Positions 45,631-55,320 of a DNA stretch of 59,103 nucleotides are shown here, in pieces. The stretch covers positions 1 to 59,103 of the forward strand of contig JADLBD010000149.1 of the NCBI GenBank assembly GCA_020847975.1. The letters are read 5' to 3'. The translations under genes were made by a program, and so were the position numbers. This DNA is from Bryobacterales bacterium. GTDB taxonomy: Bacteria > Acidobacteriota > Terriglobia > Bryobacterales > Bryobacteraceae. Below the pieces are notes generated by a model that saw only the letters and a list, made by a program, of their open reading frames with translations, was not told the origin of the DNA and made no database searches. Position 1 is the first letter of the stretch; every line of letters begins with the position of its first letter.

Positions 45631-47448
45631 TCAGTGAAGCAGGGTCCTGGCGATATATTCTAAGGTCAGGAGTTTATGAAGTGAGGTTGTGTAGTTGCGG
45701 AGACCCTTTGTGTGATCATGAACTACAGCTTCAAGTGTGCGACGTTGTATATAGCCGCGGGAAAGACTGCGGCGGTCGAGGAGGATGTCCCGAAGATACT
45801 GGGACAGGACGCCGCGGTACCAGCTACGGAAGTGGTAGAACTTGTGTCGTCCTAGAAAAAGACGTTCGACATTTAAGGGAGCGAGAGCACGGTCAATACG
45901 GGAGAGCCAGTGAGGCATACCGTAGTCGTATGCATATTCCGCCTTTACGGTGAAATCCATTATTGCTTTGACGCCCAGCGTGTAGATAGTGCTCCGGTGT
46001 GGGATTACGCCCCGGTCGGTGGGGATACCGGCCAATGTGGGGTCGCCATCCTGTATCAACCGGAGTGAAATGTTATTGTTTTCACAGGAGGATACGGGAG
46101 CGCGAAAGACCGTTCGGACGAGTGCATTGTCGAGAAAAGGGGAGCGCAGAGACAGTTGGGTTTGTTCGAGTGCGAGGAGTCCGTAATGGTGCCAAGGCGC
46201 TTGACGGAACACGGCAAAAGAGAGTGGATGCGTCTTCACTAATTCGTAGTATGTGTTCGTGGCGTTCGTAATATGGCCAAGAAACTCTTGTGCAAAGAGA
46301 TGCGGAGTGGGGTCTACGGGTTTAAATGCCCTAACACGGCGGAGGACTTCTCCGCCGTAGTTGCCCGTCATGCGGATAGGCGCGATGTTGGCAGCTTGTT
46401 GGTTCACATAAAGGTCTGCAGAATGGCTGACATCAATACAGCCATCTGTGAGGTATACAGCGCGCTCCGCATACTGGTGAAAGCGAGAGAGAAAGGTTTC
46501 TCCGACACGAATGGTTTCGTGTGGCTGGGAGCATGTCTCGGCTACTCTGCGGGCTAGAATAACGTCGTGGGAATCGCGAAACATGCCTCCAAAGGAGTAG
46601 CATGGCAGGGATCCAGGGGGAGACTTGTGCCATGCCATAATCATTCGGGTATCAAGACCACCTGTCAGGGAGATTCCTACACGCTCGGGCGCCTGAAAAT
46701 ACCGTGAAAGATGCGTCGAGAACACATCCCGTAGCTCTCCGTAATACGTCTCCGGCTCAAGGGGAGATTGATTCTCCCAATCGCAGGGTTGAAAATACTC
46801 TCCCCTGCGCCTCACACAACCGCCATGAAAGATCCAGGCAGAAGCGGGTGGCAGAGTGTAGATGTTCGCAAAGATCGTCCGGTTGTCAAGTACACAGCCG
46901 CACGAAACAAATTCTCCGAGACCCCGGAAATCGGTAGTTCGGAGCTCCGGGCGGGCGGCAAGAATCGCCTTCGCCTCCGCGGCGAAATAGAAAGTATCTT
47001 TTTCTTCGTGATAGTAAAGCCGCTGTAGGCCGTAGCGGTCATTGAACAGGAGTACCAGCCGTCGTCTTTGGTCAATGAGGAGTCCGTGAAACCGACCGTT
47101 CACACAGGCGGGAAACGTTGGGTCGTCCTCGTATTGGTGTACCAAGTAAGATGGGCCGTCCGTGTCGAGGGTGTGGCCTCGTGCCTTGAGATCAGTCGAA
47201 GTTCGTGGATCGGGGTAGTCTTCACCGGAAAACACGAGCGTGACATCTCGCCCCTCATTGTGAATAGGCATGCCATCGGAGAAGGAGCCGCTGCGCGCAA
47301 CCCATCCCACGTACACTCCCAAGCCCTCGTCTATCCATGTGCCACTTGTATAGAAGGATTCGTGTTGTAAAACAGCCACCATTGCAGACAAGTCTTGGAT
47401 AGCTTGGTCGCGTGGCGCTGTTGTGATGAGACCTACAATACCAGGCAT
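45631..47448 (-). CDS. Asparagine-synthetase-like amidotransferase lacking the Cys2 nucleophile
   Basis: A 605-residue protein with an N-terminal Ntn-type glutaminase-like domain (about 1-200) and a C-terminal synthetase domain with a PP-loop (SLTGGLDTRM, near 260). Active AsnB enzymes begin MCGI with Cys2 as nucleophile; here the protein begins MPGIVGLI, so glutamine hydrolysis is not expected. Related proteins in O-antigen loci (WbpS type) amidate uronic acids, and others close peptide or lactam rings. The uronic-acid genes at 52-55 kb make sugar amidation a reasonable guess. Two GNAT/FemAB-like genes lie directly upstream on the same strand. Confidence 0.82.
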   Translation of the reverse strand: MPGIVGLITTAPRDQAIQDLSAMVAVLQHESFYTSGTWIDEGLGVYVGWVARSGSFSDGMPIHNEGRDVTLVFSGEDYPDPRTSTDLKARGHTLDTDGPSYLVHQYEDDPTFPACVNGRFHGLLIDQRRRLVLLFNDRYGLQRLYYHEEKDTFYFAAEAKAILAARPELRTTDFRGLGEFVSCGCVLDNRTIFANIYTLPPASAWIFHGGCVRRRGEYFQPCDWENQSPLEPETYYGELRDVFSTHLSRYFQAPERVGISLTGGLDTRMIMAWHKSPPGSLPCYSFGGMFRDSHDVILARRVAETCSQPHETIRVGETFLSRFHQYAERAVYLTDGCIDVSHSADLYVNQQAANIAPIRMTGNYGGEVLRRVRAFKPVDPTPHLFAQEFLGHITNATNTYYELVKTHPLSFAVFRQAPWHHYGLLALEQTQLSLRSPFLDNALVRTVFRAPVSSCENNNISLRLIQDGDPTLAGIPTDRGVIPHRSTIYTLGVKAIMDFTVKAEYAYDYGMPHWLSRIDRALAPLNVERLFLGRHKFYHFRSWYRGVLSQYLRDILLDRRSLSRGYIQRRTLEAVVHDHTKGLRNYTTSLHKLLTLEYIARTLLH

Positions 47449-47457
47449 ACTGAACGC

Positions 47458-48474
47458 CTAGGCTGATTCCCGCATGAAGTGAAGCTTGCGATTGTGCCAA
47501 AGATTGCGAATTGCCCGGAGCCTAGCCGTCACGGGTTCGGGAAGCCGGTCCACGAGGCGGCGGTGGAGGCCAAGGCGCAGGGCGCACCATCCAATGGGGG
47601 TGAGGGGGACGTAATATCGCGGCACGTCAATTCGGCTAAATCCGTTCACCTCCTTAAACTTCATAATTCCATCCCACTCCTTCTTCCCGTAGGAGAAGCT
47701 TTGGTAAACGAGATAGGAGATGCCCCGAGTGGCGCAAGCTCGAACGGAATGCGCGATTAATGCATTCGTGGGCGCTTTATCCCGGTGCTTCAGTAGTGAC
47801 AGGATATTCATCAGGTTCGCTTGTGTGTTCTCCTCATCCGCAGTCAACTTTACAAACCCGATCAACTCCTCGTTAAGGAATGCGCCAATAAACACGCTGC
47901 TGTCCAGAAAGGTTGCTTCTTCGTGATATACCGTACTGACATCTTTACCGTAATGCGGAAATCGGCGTCCCTGTCTGACAGGTGACTCGTTGTAAATCCT
48001 CCAAATACCCTTCACAAGTGAATCGCTGAATGGGACTTCCCGAAGTACAACACCCTTCTTCTCAGCTTGGCGGGCCCTGTTGCGCGCCTCTGGCCGGATC
48101 TCTTTCCACCAACTGTCAAAGCTGGTCACTCGCAATGCTGCGAAGTTATCCCACTCCATAGGGTATACATAGCGTGGGGGTATGTCCACCAACTTTTGAG
48201 TGAAGGTGAATAAGTCCACCCGTGTGGCCGTCTGACGCAGGCCTTCGAGGATCGGTTCGGGGGCCCCTAGGAACTCATAACCGTCGGCTTCCAGTTGGCA
48301 CATGCGTACTATGCGCCCCGAGACGCGAAGCTCTCTACCGCACACTGTAATAAGTTGCTTATTTAGCAAATCGACACCATCCGACAAAGGGTATAACCCA
48401 CACGCATACTGCACACCGGGCGAACTGATGGGTCCGTCCGCTGCATCCAACGCGTTGTTGCTCACCAACGGCAC
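47458..48474 (-). CDS. GNAT-family acyltransferase, FemAB-like
   Basis: A 338-residue protein with a GNAT-type core (VFIGAFLNEELIGFVKLTAD, about 197-216; then NALIAHSVRACATRGISYLVYQSFSYGK). The first 35 residues are unlike the rest, and the true start may be an internal TTG or GTG near LLNKQLITVCG. It probably transfers an acetyl or aminoacyl group to a cluster sugar. It lies 9 bases upstream of the asparagine-synthetase-like gene. Confidence 0.65.
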   Translation of the reverse strand: MPLVSNNALDAADGPISSPGVQYACGLYPLSDGVDLLNKQLITVCGRELRVSGRIVRMCQLEADGYEFLGAPEPILEGLRQTATRVDLFTFTQKLVDIPPRYVYPMEWDNFAALRVTSFDSWWKEIRPEARNRARQAEKKGVVLREVPFSDSLVKGIWRIYNESPVRQGRRFPHYGKDVSTVYHEEATFLDSSVFIGAFLNEELIGFVKLTADEENTQANLMNILSLLKHRDKAPTNALIAHSVRACATRGISYLVYQSFSYGKKEWDGIMKFKEVNGFSRIDVPRYYVPLTPIGWCALRLGLHRRLVDRLPEPVTARLRAIRNLWHNRKLHFMRESA

Positions 48475-48670
48475 ACACCAATAGGTGTTAGCGACACATG
48501 ATAGGACGACACCAAGGTGGAAGTAATAGGATGCCCTCGTAGCCGCGCAGTCACTGCATCGGTCGCAGAGAAGTTCTCAATGAGATCATACCGTGTCAGC
48601 GCCACGGGATTGTGTATCCTTAGCCATCCAGTGATATGCACGTATCGTGATGTGCACCGCATAACTATAT

Positions 48671-49810
48671 TTACAGGTGTTTACGGTCGGCTAAGGCCAG
48701 TACGTAGTCGACAGGCCTAGCGAGAGCCTGTACAACGCCATGTCTTACCCGGCCATGTGCGCGGCGCCAGATGTCCCCCGAGTGAACGGCATATCGAGTT
48801 AACCTGCTACCGTGCGCGTCAAACCGCCCAAGAAAGTGCACATCTGTTCCATGTGCCCCGGCAAGGTCACTCTTGAACTTATAGGGTCCAGGGTTCTTAT
48901 CTGGATTAATACCATTTAGGTCATACTGTTGGATACCCAACTCCTTCAAGTGCTTAATCATGTGCCAATGGAGAATATGAGAACAGCCACGCGCGCGCAG
49001 TCCCGCAGTAGTGGTGGCGCCGAACAAGTAGACAGCGGTGTGCCCAAGTATACTGCATACGATGCCGGCACAAGGCTGTCCCCCAGTGCCACTTATCGCG
49101 ACCGTCATCTTACACTGTTCCGGCAATCTATGTTGAAGCGACTGAAAAGTAGTAAGGTTGTTTGGTTCTGCGAAGTGTTTGCGGGAGACCATCTCTCGAT
49201 ACATGCTGACGAAGGTTCGAAAAGTGTTCTCATCGGAACCTTGTATTATGTCAAAGCTCGCTTTTTCTCCAGCTTTCAAATTGCGCTTCCAGTCGGGACC
49301 CAAATGTGCGCGCAGGTCATCAAGGCTCGGTCTGAGATCCATAACGATTGTACGGGTAGAGCCAAAGGAAGTGAGGGGGGCGAACTGCTCTTCTCCGAGA
49401 ATCGCCGCGAAGTCAGGTGAGTCCGTTTGGTACAGCACAGGATACAGCCGAAGTGTCAATCCACGGTTGCAGACGAACTCGTTCCGGAGTGCACGAATAG
49501 CTTGGCGAAACACGTTAGTGGATGGCGGATCTATGGAGCGCTTCCATAAAGGGCCCCATAGGACGTATGCTATGCCAACTGGAATGAGCGGTAACCGCGC
49601 GATGCGTACTTGTGCGATTGCGACTACATTAGTATGCTGACGTAGAATAAGATGAGTGAAATGACTAGAGGTGACGTCGCCGTATGCCCAAGTTTGGTAA
49701 AGGTTTGCATCGGTGAAGTCCTCTAGTAGTCGATGCCAGACGGGTTCAGATAGGTGACTAACCTCAATAGTATAACCTGCGTCTAAAGGATGAGGGTATG
49801 CGTACATCAT
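48671..49810 (-). CDS. FemAB-like GNAT transferase
   Basis: A 379-residue protein with two GNAT-like halves: NLYQTWAYGDVTSSHF early and LRARGCSHILHWHMIKHLKELG with YDLNGINPDKNPGPYKFKSD in the second half. This is the pattern of FemAB/peptidoglycan-bridge-like proteins of exopolysaccharide loci. It may attach an amino acid or acyl group to an amino sugar. The 196 bases between it and the next gene downstream hold nothing I recognise. Confidence 0.72.
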   Translation of the reverse strand: MMYAYPHPLDAGYTIEVSHLSEPVWHRLLEDFTDANLYQTWAYGDVTSSHFTHLILRQHTNVVAIAQVRIARLPLIPVGIAYVLWGPLWKRSIDPPSTNVFRQAIRALRNEFVCNRGLTLRLYPVLYQTDSPDFAAILGEEQFAPLTSFGSTRTIVMDLRPSLDDLRAHLGPDWKRNLKAGEKASFDIIQGSDENTFRTFVSMYREMVSRKHFAEPNNLTTFQSLQHRLPEQCKMTVAISGTGGQPCAGIVCSILGHTAVYLFGATTTAGLRARGCSHILHWHMIKHLKELGIQQYDLNGINPDKNPGPYKFKSDLAGAHGTDVHFLGRFDAHGSRLTRYAVHSGDIWRRAHGRVRHGVVQALARPVDYVLALADRKHL

Positions 49811-49848
49811 GATATGATTGTCAATATGGCAGGTGCTTATATAAGGGG

Positions 49849-50754
49849 CTATTCCGTGACGTAAGGGTCTGTAACAGTGGATATTCCGACTAGGGCACAG
49901 AGCTTCCCCAAATGGTCACACAGTTTGATGAGGAGGGTCATGAACCACGATTGCCCCCTCAGGAGCGCAAATGGGAGCAGTAAGATATACACTGGTACAG
50001 CTGTGATAGATCTAATGATGTCTCGAGATCCGAAGGTCGGAGCTTTCGGTTCTAGCGTTCCTCTCAGCAATGCCCGGCGTAACATGAATCTGCGATTCCA
50101 ACGGATTGGAGGGATAACTTCATATGCTAGCGCCTCATTGCACCAAATGAACCGGAAGCCGTGCTGAATCATTCTGTAGAAAAATTCCTGATCTTCTCCA
50201 GTTCGAAACTCAGGGTTGAATGGCTGTTCTGTGCATGCAGCGAAAACTGCCTTTCGCAGGAAGGTATTTCCTGTCCTACCGTTTCTCCACGCGATAACAT
50301 AGCCGGTTGGGTAAGTCGCACGTTGGTGAAAGTGACCGTCCAAGACCCACTGGGGAGGGCTCACATCGTAATGTGGCTTCACTGGACCGAGAACACCATC
50401 GACATGGTGCTTGTTGCAGGTGTTGAATAAGATGGAGAGCCAGTGCGTGATCGGAAATTCATCATCGTCTATGAGCGCAACATAATCCCCAGAGGCGTGT
50501 TCGATCGCTTTATTGCGTGCGAGCGCAATACTCTGTTGTGCCTCTACGCAATAAGTGATCGGAATGCTAGCGGTTGCGCTGAAAGCATGAACTGCGTCCT
50601 TGGCGGATTGAAGAGCATCGTTGTCCACGACAACAATGGAGTAGGTGAATAGACCGCCCGTTTCCTGCTCGCGGAGGGCGTCCAATAAGCGCTTCAACAA
50701 GTCTGGCCGTTTGTAGGTGCAAATGCAGACGGAGATGTGCGGTAGGGTCAGCAT
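49849..50754 (-). CDS. Glycosyltransferase family 2
   Basis: A 301-residue protein from ATG 50754 (the frame is open to 50778). Motifs: ISVCICTYKRPDLLKRLLDAL (GT2 nucleotide-binding start), IVVVDND, and the DXD-type LIDDDEFPITHW (near 98). A basic or hydrophobic tail (VPVYILLLPFALL) may touch the membrane. The start overlaps the stop of the YdjC-like gene by seven bases. Confidence 0.85.
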   Translation of the reverse strand: MLTLPHISVCICTYKRPDLLKRLLDALREQETGGLFTYSIVVVDNDALQSAKDAVHAFSATASIPITYCVEAQQSIALARNKAIEHASGDYVALIDDDEFPITHWLSILFNTCNKHHVDGVLGPVKPHYDVSPPQWVLDGHFHQRATYPTGYVIAWRNGRTGNTFLRKAVFAACTEQPFNPEFRTGEDQEFFYRMIQHGFRFIWCNEALAYEVIPPIRWNRRFMLRRALLRGTLEPKAPTFGSRDIIRSITAVPVYILLLPFALLRGQSWFMTLLIKLCDHLGKLCALVGISTVTDPYVTE

Positions 50755-51503
50755 TGGCTCCCCGGGTTGGCCGGCCATTCGTATCGGGGGGCAACGGTGA
50801 GATCCGCTGCCCAGGAAAAGATTTCACGTCCTGCAAGAAACCGGTATTCAGCTGGGTGGATAGGGTGGGTTTCTACTTCTACAACAAAGTTGCGAGAGAG
50901 AGAAAAGATTCGGCGCAAGCGTGTTGGGGGATCGAATGGGGCAAGAGAGAAAAGGTAATCCGGTAGGCGGTGCCTGCGCTGTAGGATGGTATCCACCATC
51001 TTCCGGTACAGACGGTTCACGAAACTCTTTTCTCCAGGCTCAAAAGAGAAATTGCGACGCAGAAGAGTGCCAGCCGGAAGAAGGTCACTCGCAAGCACAT
51101 TCGCGCAGAGATGCATGTGGTGATGGCCATCAATTCGTCTGGGTGGTGTTCCATATAGCCGAACAAATTCGCCGATCTGCGTGGAGACAACATATTCGAA
51201 GGAACGGATAAGCCCTGGATGAAACACAGCCTGGGCGAAGCGGTGCCGGCGTAGATACTGGGAGAGGCGTTGCTGGTGCTCGGTAAGCAGCGTGGAGACA
51301 CCCAGTGCGGAAAATGAAGTCGTGAAATTCAAGTGAAGCCCCGCGTCGATCCCTTTCTCACGGGCAATTCCCGCCGCCCGTTCGGAGTCTTCCATGAACA
51401 CCATGGCGCTCACTGACGAAACTGCCCCTGCCTGGATGCACTCCAGTGTGCGGTCGGTGTTTTCCGTATCGCGCCCCCAGTCGTCAGCATTTACGATCAG
51501 CAT
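50748..51503 (-). CDS. YdjC/ChbG-family carbohydrate deacetylase
   Basis: A 251-residue protein. ATG 51503 is chosen because the family begins with a metal-site motif right there (MLIVNADDWGRD). Other motifs: GLHLNFT and the metal-binding IDGHHHMHL near residue 125. YdjC proteins remove acetyl groups from N-acetyl-hexosamine oligosaccharides. The open frame runs to 51950 inside the neighbouring GT2 gene, but that part is a shadow. It sits 14 bases downstream of the GT2 stop. Confidence 0.82.
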   Translation of the reverse strand: MLIVNADDWGRDTENTDRTLECIQAGAVSSVSAMVFMEDSERAAGIAREKGIDAGLHLNFTTSFSALGVSTLLTEHQQRLSQYLRRHRFAQAVFHPGLIRSFEYVVSTQIGEFVRLYGTPPRRIDGHHHMHLCANVLASDLLPAGTLLRRNFSFEPGEKSFVNRLYRKMVDTILQRRHRLPDYLFSLAPFDPPTRLRRIFSLSRNFVVEVETHPIHPAEYRFLAGREIFSWAADLTVAPRYEWPANPGSQC

Positions 51504-51517
51504 ACCGGGTCGTTTCC

Positions 51518-52426
51518 TTAGGACGCTGCGAGGCGCTGCGGATGAGGAGTCTTTCTCCCAGTCAGAAATCGCCTCAACCTCTCCATCTGTTCCCGTCTCT
51601 GGAACGCAACCAACTCCGCGGAGACTGGACGCTGCAATCCACGCAGCATCGACCATGTGTAGCCAAGCCCTAGCAGGAAGCCTCCCATCACATACGGGGG
51701 TTTCGTCATTTGATACGCCGCTCGGAAGATCTCCCACAACGGGTGGTTTCCGATGGCATAGTCCTTGGCGCCATTCTTGAATCTGGCTGACAACACGCCG
51801 CTTTGCGCCGTTCCCATCGTGCGATGGTGCAGGCATACCTTTTCGGGAAACGTCCTTGTTCTCCAGCCCTTCATCCTCGCCGTAAGAACTGCAATGTGAT
51901 CGATGCAGCCTCCCTTTACCGGGACATATCCGCCAATGTCTTCGAAACACTGCCGCCGGAACACTTGGCAGGCGCCGGACACGTGTTCGATGTTCACAAA
52001 GCGGTAATCGTAGATTGGGGTGGCATCCTCTTGGAAAGGCGTTCCGACCAGGCCGAGTGAGCCATCCTCGGCAAGCTTGTGGAGCAAGAAAACAAAATAG
52101 TCTTCCTCAAAGGAGATGTCGCCATCCAGGCTGGCGATCACTTCATACTCTATGTCTGTGACTCGGGCGTATCCGGCTTGGAAAGCATGCACCTTTCCGG
52201 CGAAGTGCCGCTCCCGGCGCTCCGGCATCCGCACCAGTTCAATCCATGGGTATTCGGCAGCATACCTCCCTACGATGTCGTCGGTTCCATCTGTAGAACC
52301 GTCACTGACGATCACCCATTTGACCGGCTGCACAGTTTGCGCCACCACGGACTGTAAGGTCAGTTCAATGAACTGTGCCTCGTTCCGTGCCGGTGTAATG
52401 AGGACGTATCTTGGTAGGGTAACCAT
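51518..52426 (-). CDS. Glycosyltransferase family 2
   Basis: A 302-residue GT-A enzyme: YVLITPARNEAQFIELTLQS, VIVSDGSTDGTDDIV, the DXD-type LDGDISFEEDYF (near 103), and the acceptor-side HVSGACQVFRR and GGCIDHIAV. A hydrophobic C-terminal segment (YVMGGFLLGLGYTWSML) may anchor it. It lies between the YdjC-like deacetylase and the aminotransferase, 21 bases downstream of the latter. Confidence 0.88.
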   Translation of the reverse strand: MVTLPRYVLITPARNEAQFIELTLQSVVAQTVQPVKWVIVSDGSTDGTDDIVGRYAAEYPWIELVRMPERRERHFAGKVHAFQAGYARVTDIEYEVIASLDGDISFEEDYFVFLLHKLAEDGSLGLVGTPFQEDATPIYDYRFVNIEHVSGACQVFRRQCFEDIGGYVPVKGGCIDHIAVLTARMKGWRTRTFPEKVCLHHRTMGTAQSGVLSARFKNGAKDYAIGNHPLWEIFRAAYQMTKPPYVMGGFLLGLGYTWSMLRGLQRPVSAELVAFQRREQMERLRRFLTGRKTPHPQRLAAS

Positions 52427-52447
52427 GCTGGCTACGACGAGTGCTGT

Positions 52448-53587
52448 TTATGCGAGGCTCAGGGCTTCTACGGACGGGTGTTTCCTGGCGCAAAACTCAC
52501 CAATAGACTCCACGACGAAGCGTGCTTGTGCCTCCGTCAGTTCGGGATGGATGGGCAGTGCGAGGGTTTCCTTGGCCGCGCGCTCGCTTTCCGGAAACGA
52601 TCCTTCTCCCAGGCCGAGATAGGAGAAGCATTCCTGCAAGTGCATCGGTACAGGGTAGTACACTTCCGTGCCTACACCCTTCTTTTTCAAATCCGCCTGT
52701 AGCTCATCGCGGTCGGACACTCGGATAACATATTGATTGAAAATGTGGCGATCCGTCACCACCGTGGGTAACCCTACCGGCGAGGCAGCCTCGCGAAGCA
52801 GTTCATCGTATTGCTTTGCGTTGCGTTGCCGGGCAGCCGTCCAATCATCCAGGTGCGGCAGCTTGGCGGAAACAATCGCTGCTTGAATCGCGTCGAGCCG
52901 GAAATTGCCGCCGACAATCTTGTGGTAATACTTCGGTTTCGATCCATGGGCCCGGAGACAGCGCAACTTCTCCGCCCGCTGTGCATCGTTCGTGACTACC
53001 ATGCCCCCATCGCCCGCGCATCCGAGATTCTTGGATGGGAAGAATGAGAAGCACCCGTAATGTCCGATGGAACCGGCCCGGCGGCCTTTGTATTCTGCTC
53101 CAATCGCCTGTGCGGCATCCTCAATCACCACGAGACCATGCTCAGCCGCTACAGTCATCACTGCGTCCATCTCGGCCATCTGTCCATAAAGATGCACGGG
53201 GATGATCGCCCGGGTCTTGGCTGTCACTTTTGACGGGAGTTGCGACGCATCGAGGTTGTAGGTTACGGGATCAATATCGACGAATACGGGTTTGGCGCCA
53301 ACACGAGCGATTGCGCCCGCGGTAGCAAAGAACGTGTAGGGAGTGGTGATCACTTCATCGCCAGGGCCGATGTTCTCGGCCATGAGAGAGATGAGCAGTG
53401 CGTCGCTGCCGGACGACACTCCAATTGCGTGTGCGCAGTTCGAGTAAGCGGCGATCGCTTTTTCGCATTGCTCCACCTTCGGCCCCAGAATGAAGTGCTG
53501 GGATTCCAGTACCTCGGCGATGGCGACGTCCACTTCGGCTTTGATAGCCGAGTACTGCGCCTTAAGATCGAGCAACGGAACATTCAT
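52448..53587 (-). CDS. wbpE: DegT/DnrJ/EryC1 sugar aminotransferase (WbpE-like)
   Basis: A 379-residue PLP aminotransferase: GSDALLISL, the PLP-contacting VIEDAAQA, and the Schiff-base lysine K186 in [21 protein letters not shown] lies nine bases before the start. Next to a WbpB-WbpD fusion it most likely transaminates UDP-3-keto-GlcNAc-uronic acid to the 3-amino form, on the way to UDP-2,3-diacetamido-2,3-dideoxyuronic acid. It overlaps the end of the fusion gene by 26 bases. Confidence 0.88.
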   Translation of the reverse strand: MNVPLLDLKAQYSAIKAEVDVAIAEVLESQHFILGPKVEQCEKAIAAYSNCAHAIGVSSGSDALLISLMAENIGPGDEVITTPYTFFATAGAIARVGAKPVFVDIDPVTYNLDASQLPSKVTAKTRAIIPVHLYGQMAEMDAVMTVAAEHGLVVIEDAAQAIGAEYKGRRAGSIGHYGCFSFFPSKNLGCAGDGGMVVTNDAQRAEKLRCLRAHGSKPKYYHKIVGGNFRLDAIQAAIVSAKLPHLDDWTAARQRNAKQYDELLREAASPVGLPTVVTDRHIFNQYVIRVSDRDELQADLKKKGVGTEVYYPVPMHLQECFSYLGLGEGSFPESERAAKETLALPIHPELTEAQARFVVESIGEFCARKHPSVEALSLA

Positions 53588-55280
53588 ATTTCGCTTCCTC
53601 CTTTACAGTTCGATAAGACTTCGAGCCGATGCTCAGCTCGGCGGGCAATGGAACCTCTTCATCGAGATCAAGGCAGCGGAGGACGCCAGGCTCAACTTCC
53701 TTATAGCGGTAGCCTGTTTCCGGACACCGCATGACTCCATCGGAATCAGGTGATTCGAGACGGTGGCCATGCCGGCTCATCCATCCCGCTTGACGGGCCG
53801 GGTTGCCTAGCACCAACGCAAAGTCAGGAACGCTCTTCGTCACCACTGAGCCGGCTCCTACAAATGCGTAGCGTCCAATGGTGACTCCACACACGATCGT
53901 TGCATTGGCGCCAATGGTACATCCGCGCTTGAGCAGCGTAGTCTCATATAACGAATGCCGGTTGATCTGGGAACGGGGATTGGAAACGTTAGTCAAAACA
54001 CAGGAAGGTCCCAGGAAGACATCGTCTTCTATCACTGCGCCCGTGTAGACAGAAACATTGTTTTGAATCTTGACATTGTTTCCAATCACGGTCCCGCCGT
54101 CGACATTCACGTTTTGACCGATGATGGATCGCTGGCCGATTCGAGCGCCTTTCATGATGTGAGAAAAATGCCAGATCTTCGTGCCGGCGCCAACTTCAGC
54201 CCCCTCGTCTACGTATGCTGATTCGTGCACAAAGTAGGGGCGTTCCTTTTTCTCGTGGTGTCCGTTCAAGTGGTCCAGGTGGATGGTCCCGTTCGCGAGA
54301 GCGCGCTGGCAGGCATCCAACACCCGCAACACTCGAAGCCCCTCCGTGCCGTCACTGATGGGCGGGGTTCGCGATTCCACACAGTCGAGAAAATGCTGGC
54401 ACTCCGCCTTCAGCGGCTCGCGGCTGTCCAGCTCCACGGCCTCTCCCTCGGCCTTCACCGCCGTTGGAATTCGGTTCCGCCATTCCACCCTGTGGGGATA
54501 TAACACGAGCTTGTGCTGGGCTGTGTCATCGAAAACTGCCATTTTTTCCGACCCCACAACCACCAGCCGTTGCTCCTTGATCGGATGTAGCCAGCTTACG
54601 AAAATGTGTGCCTGTACTCCGCTCGGGAAATCGAAATGACTCAACGTGACGTCTACTACATCCCGGCTGAGATAAGCGCTTCCCTGGCAGGACACGCGAA
54701 CAGGCATTTCATTCAACAACGACAACATTACGGAGATGTCGTGCGGAGCGAAGCTCCATAGAATGTTTTCTTCACTCCTGATCTTGCCGATATTCAAACG
54801 GTTGGAGTACAGGTAGTGGATCTTGCCGAGAGCGCCGTTCTGAATGAGTTGCTGAAGCTTCAGAATCGCTGGGTGGTAGCGAAGGATATGGCCCACCATC
54901 AGGATTCTGCCATTAGCAGCCGCCAGGCGGACGAGCTCTTCGCCATGCTTCACATCAATGGCGAGTGGTTTTTCGACGAGAACGTCTTTTCCGGCCTGCA
55001 AGGCTGCTTTGGCCATTTCAAAGTGCGTCACTGCTGGTGTCGCCAATGCCACTGCTGTGATGGTGGGATCGGCAAGAACCGCGTGGAACTGGCGGTAGAA
55101 TTTGACACCCGAGTACTGGCGCCTGGAGTTCGCCTCGACGGATTCCTCTGCATCACAAAGTGCCGCAAGAACTCCCAGGTCGTGAAAGTTGCGTACCAGG
55201 TTCTTCCCCCAATAACCTACTCCCACAACAGCCACACTGGCAGGGCAGTTCGTAACCGGTTCGCCCGGTGCGCTTTCCAT
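53562..55280 (-). CDS. Fused sugar dehydrogenase - N-acetyltransferase (WbpB-WbpD type)
   Basis: A 572-residue fusion. Residues about 12-335 form a Gfo/Idh/MocA oxidoreductase (GVGYWGKN at 20-27, VEKPLA near 114), like WbpB/WlbA, which oxidises UDP-GlcNAc-uronic acid at C3. Residues about 345-510 form a left-handed beta-helix acetyltransferase (hexapeptide repeats; [21 protein letters not shown]), like WbpD/WlbB, which acetylates the 3-amino group. A tail of about 55 residues has two Cys ([18 protein letters not shown]) and looks Trm112/zinc-ribbon-like. With the aminotransferase it covers three steps of the diacetamido-uronic-acid pathway; the UDP-GlcNAc 6-dehydrogenase is missing here. GGAGG lies seven bases before the start. 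Confidence 0.9.
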   Translation of the reverse strand: MESAPGEPVTNCPASVAVVGVGYWGKNLVRNFHDLGVLAALCDAEESVEANSRRQYSGVKFYRQFHAVLADPTITAVALATPAVTHFEMAKAALQAGKDVLVEKPLAIDVKHGEELVRLAAANGRILMVGHILRYHPAILKLQQLIQNGALGKIHYLYSNRLNIGKIRSEENILWSFAPHDISVMLSLLNEMPVRVSCQGSAYLSRDVVDVTLSHFDFPSGVQAHIFVSWLHPIKEQRLVVVGSEKMAVFDDTAQHKLVLYPHRVEWRNRIPTAVKAEGEAVELDSREPLKAECQHFLDCVESRTPPISDGTEGLRVLRVLDACQRALANGTIHLDHLNGHHEKKERPYFVHESAYVDEGAEVGAGTKIWHFSHIMKGARIGQRSIIGQNVNVDGGTVIGNNVKIQNNVSVYTGAVIEDDVFLGPSCVLTNVSNPRSQINRHSLYETTLLKRGCTIGANATIVCGVTIGRYAFVGAGSVVTKSVPDFALVLGNPARQAGWMSRHGHRLESPDSDGVMRCPETGYRYKEVEPGVLRCLDLDEEVPLPAELSIGSKSYRTVKEEAKYECSVARS

Positions 55281-55320
55281 GTAAATACCTCCGTTAGGTT
55301 GCGAATGAGATGCGGCTGTA

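Noticed and set aside
51504..51950. Upstream extension of the YdjC-like frame
   Set aside because: Overlaps the GT2 gene in another frame; the conserved family start is at 51503.
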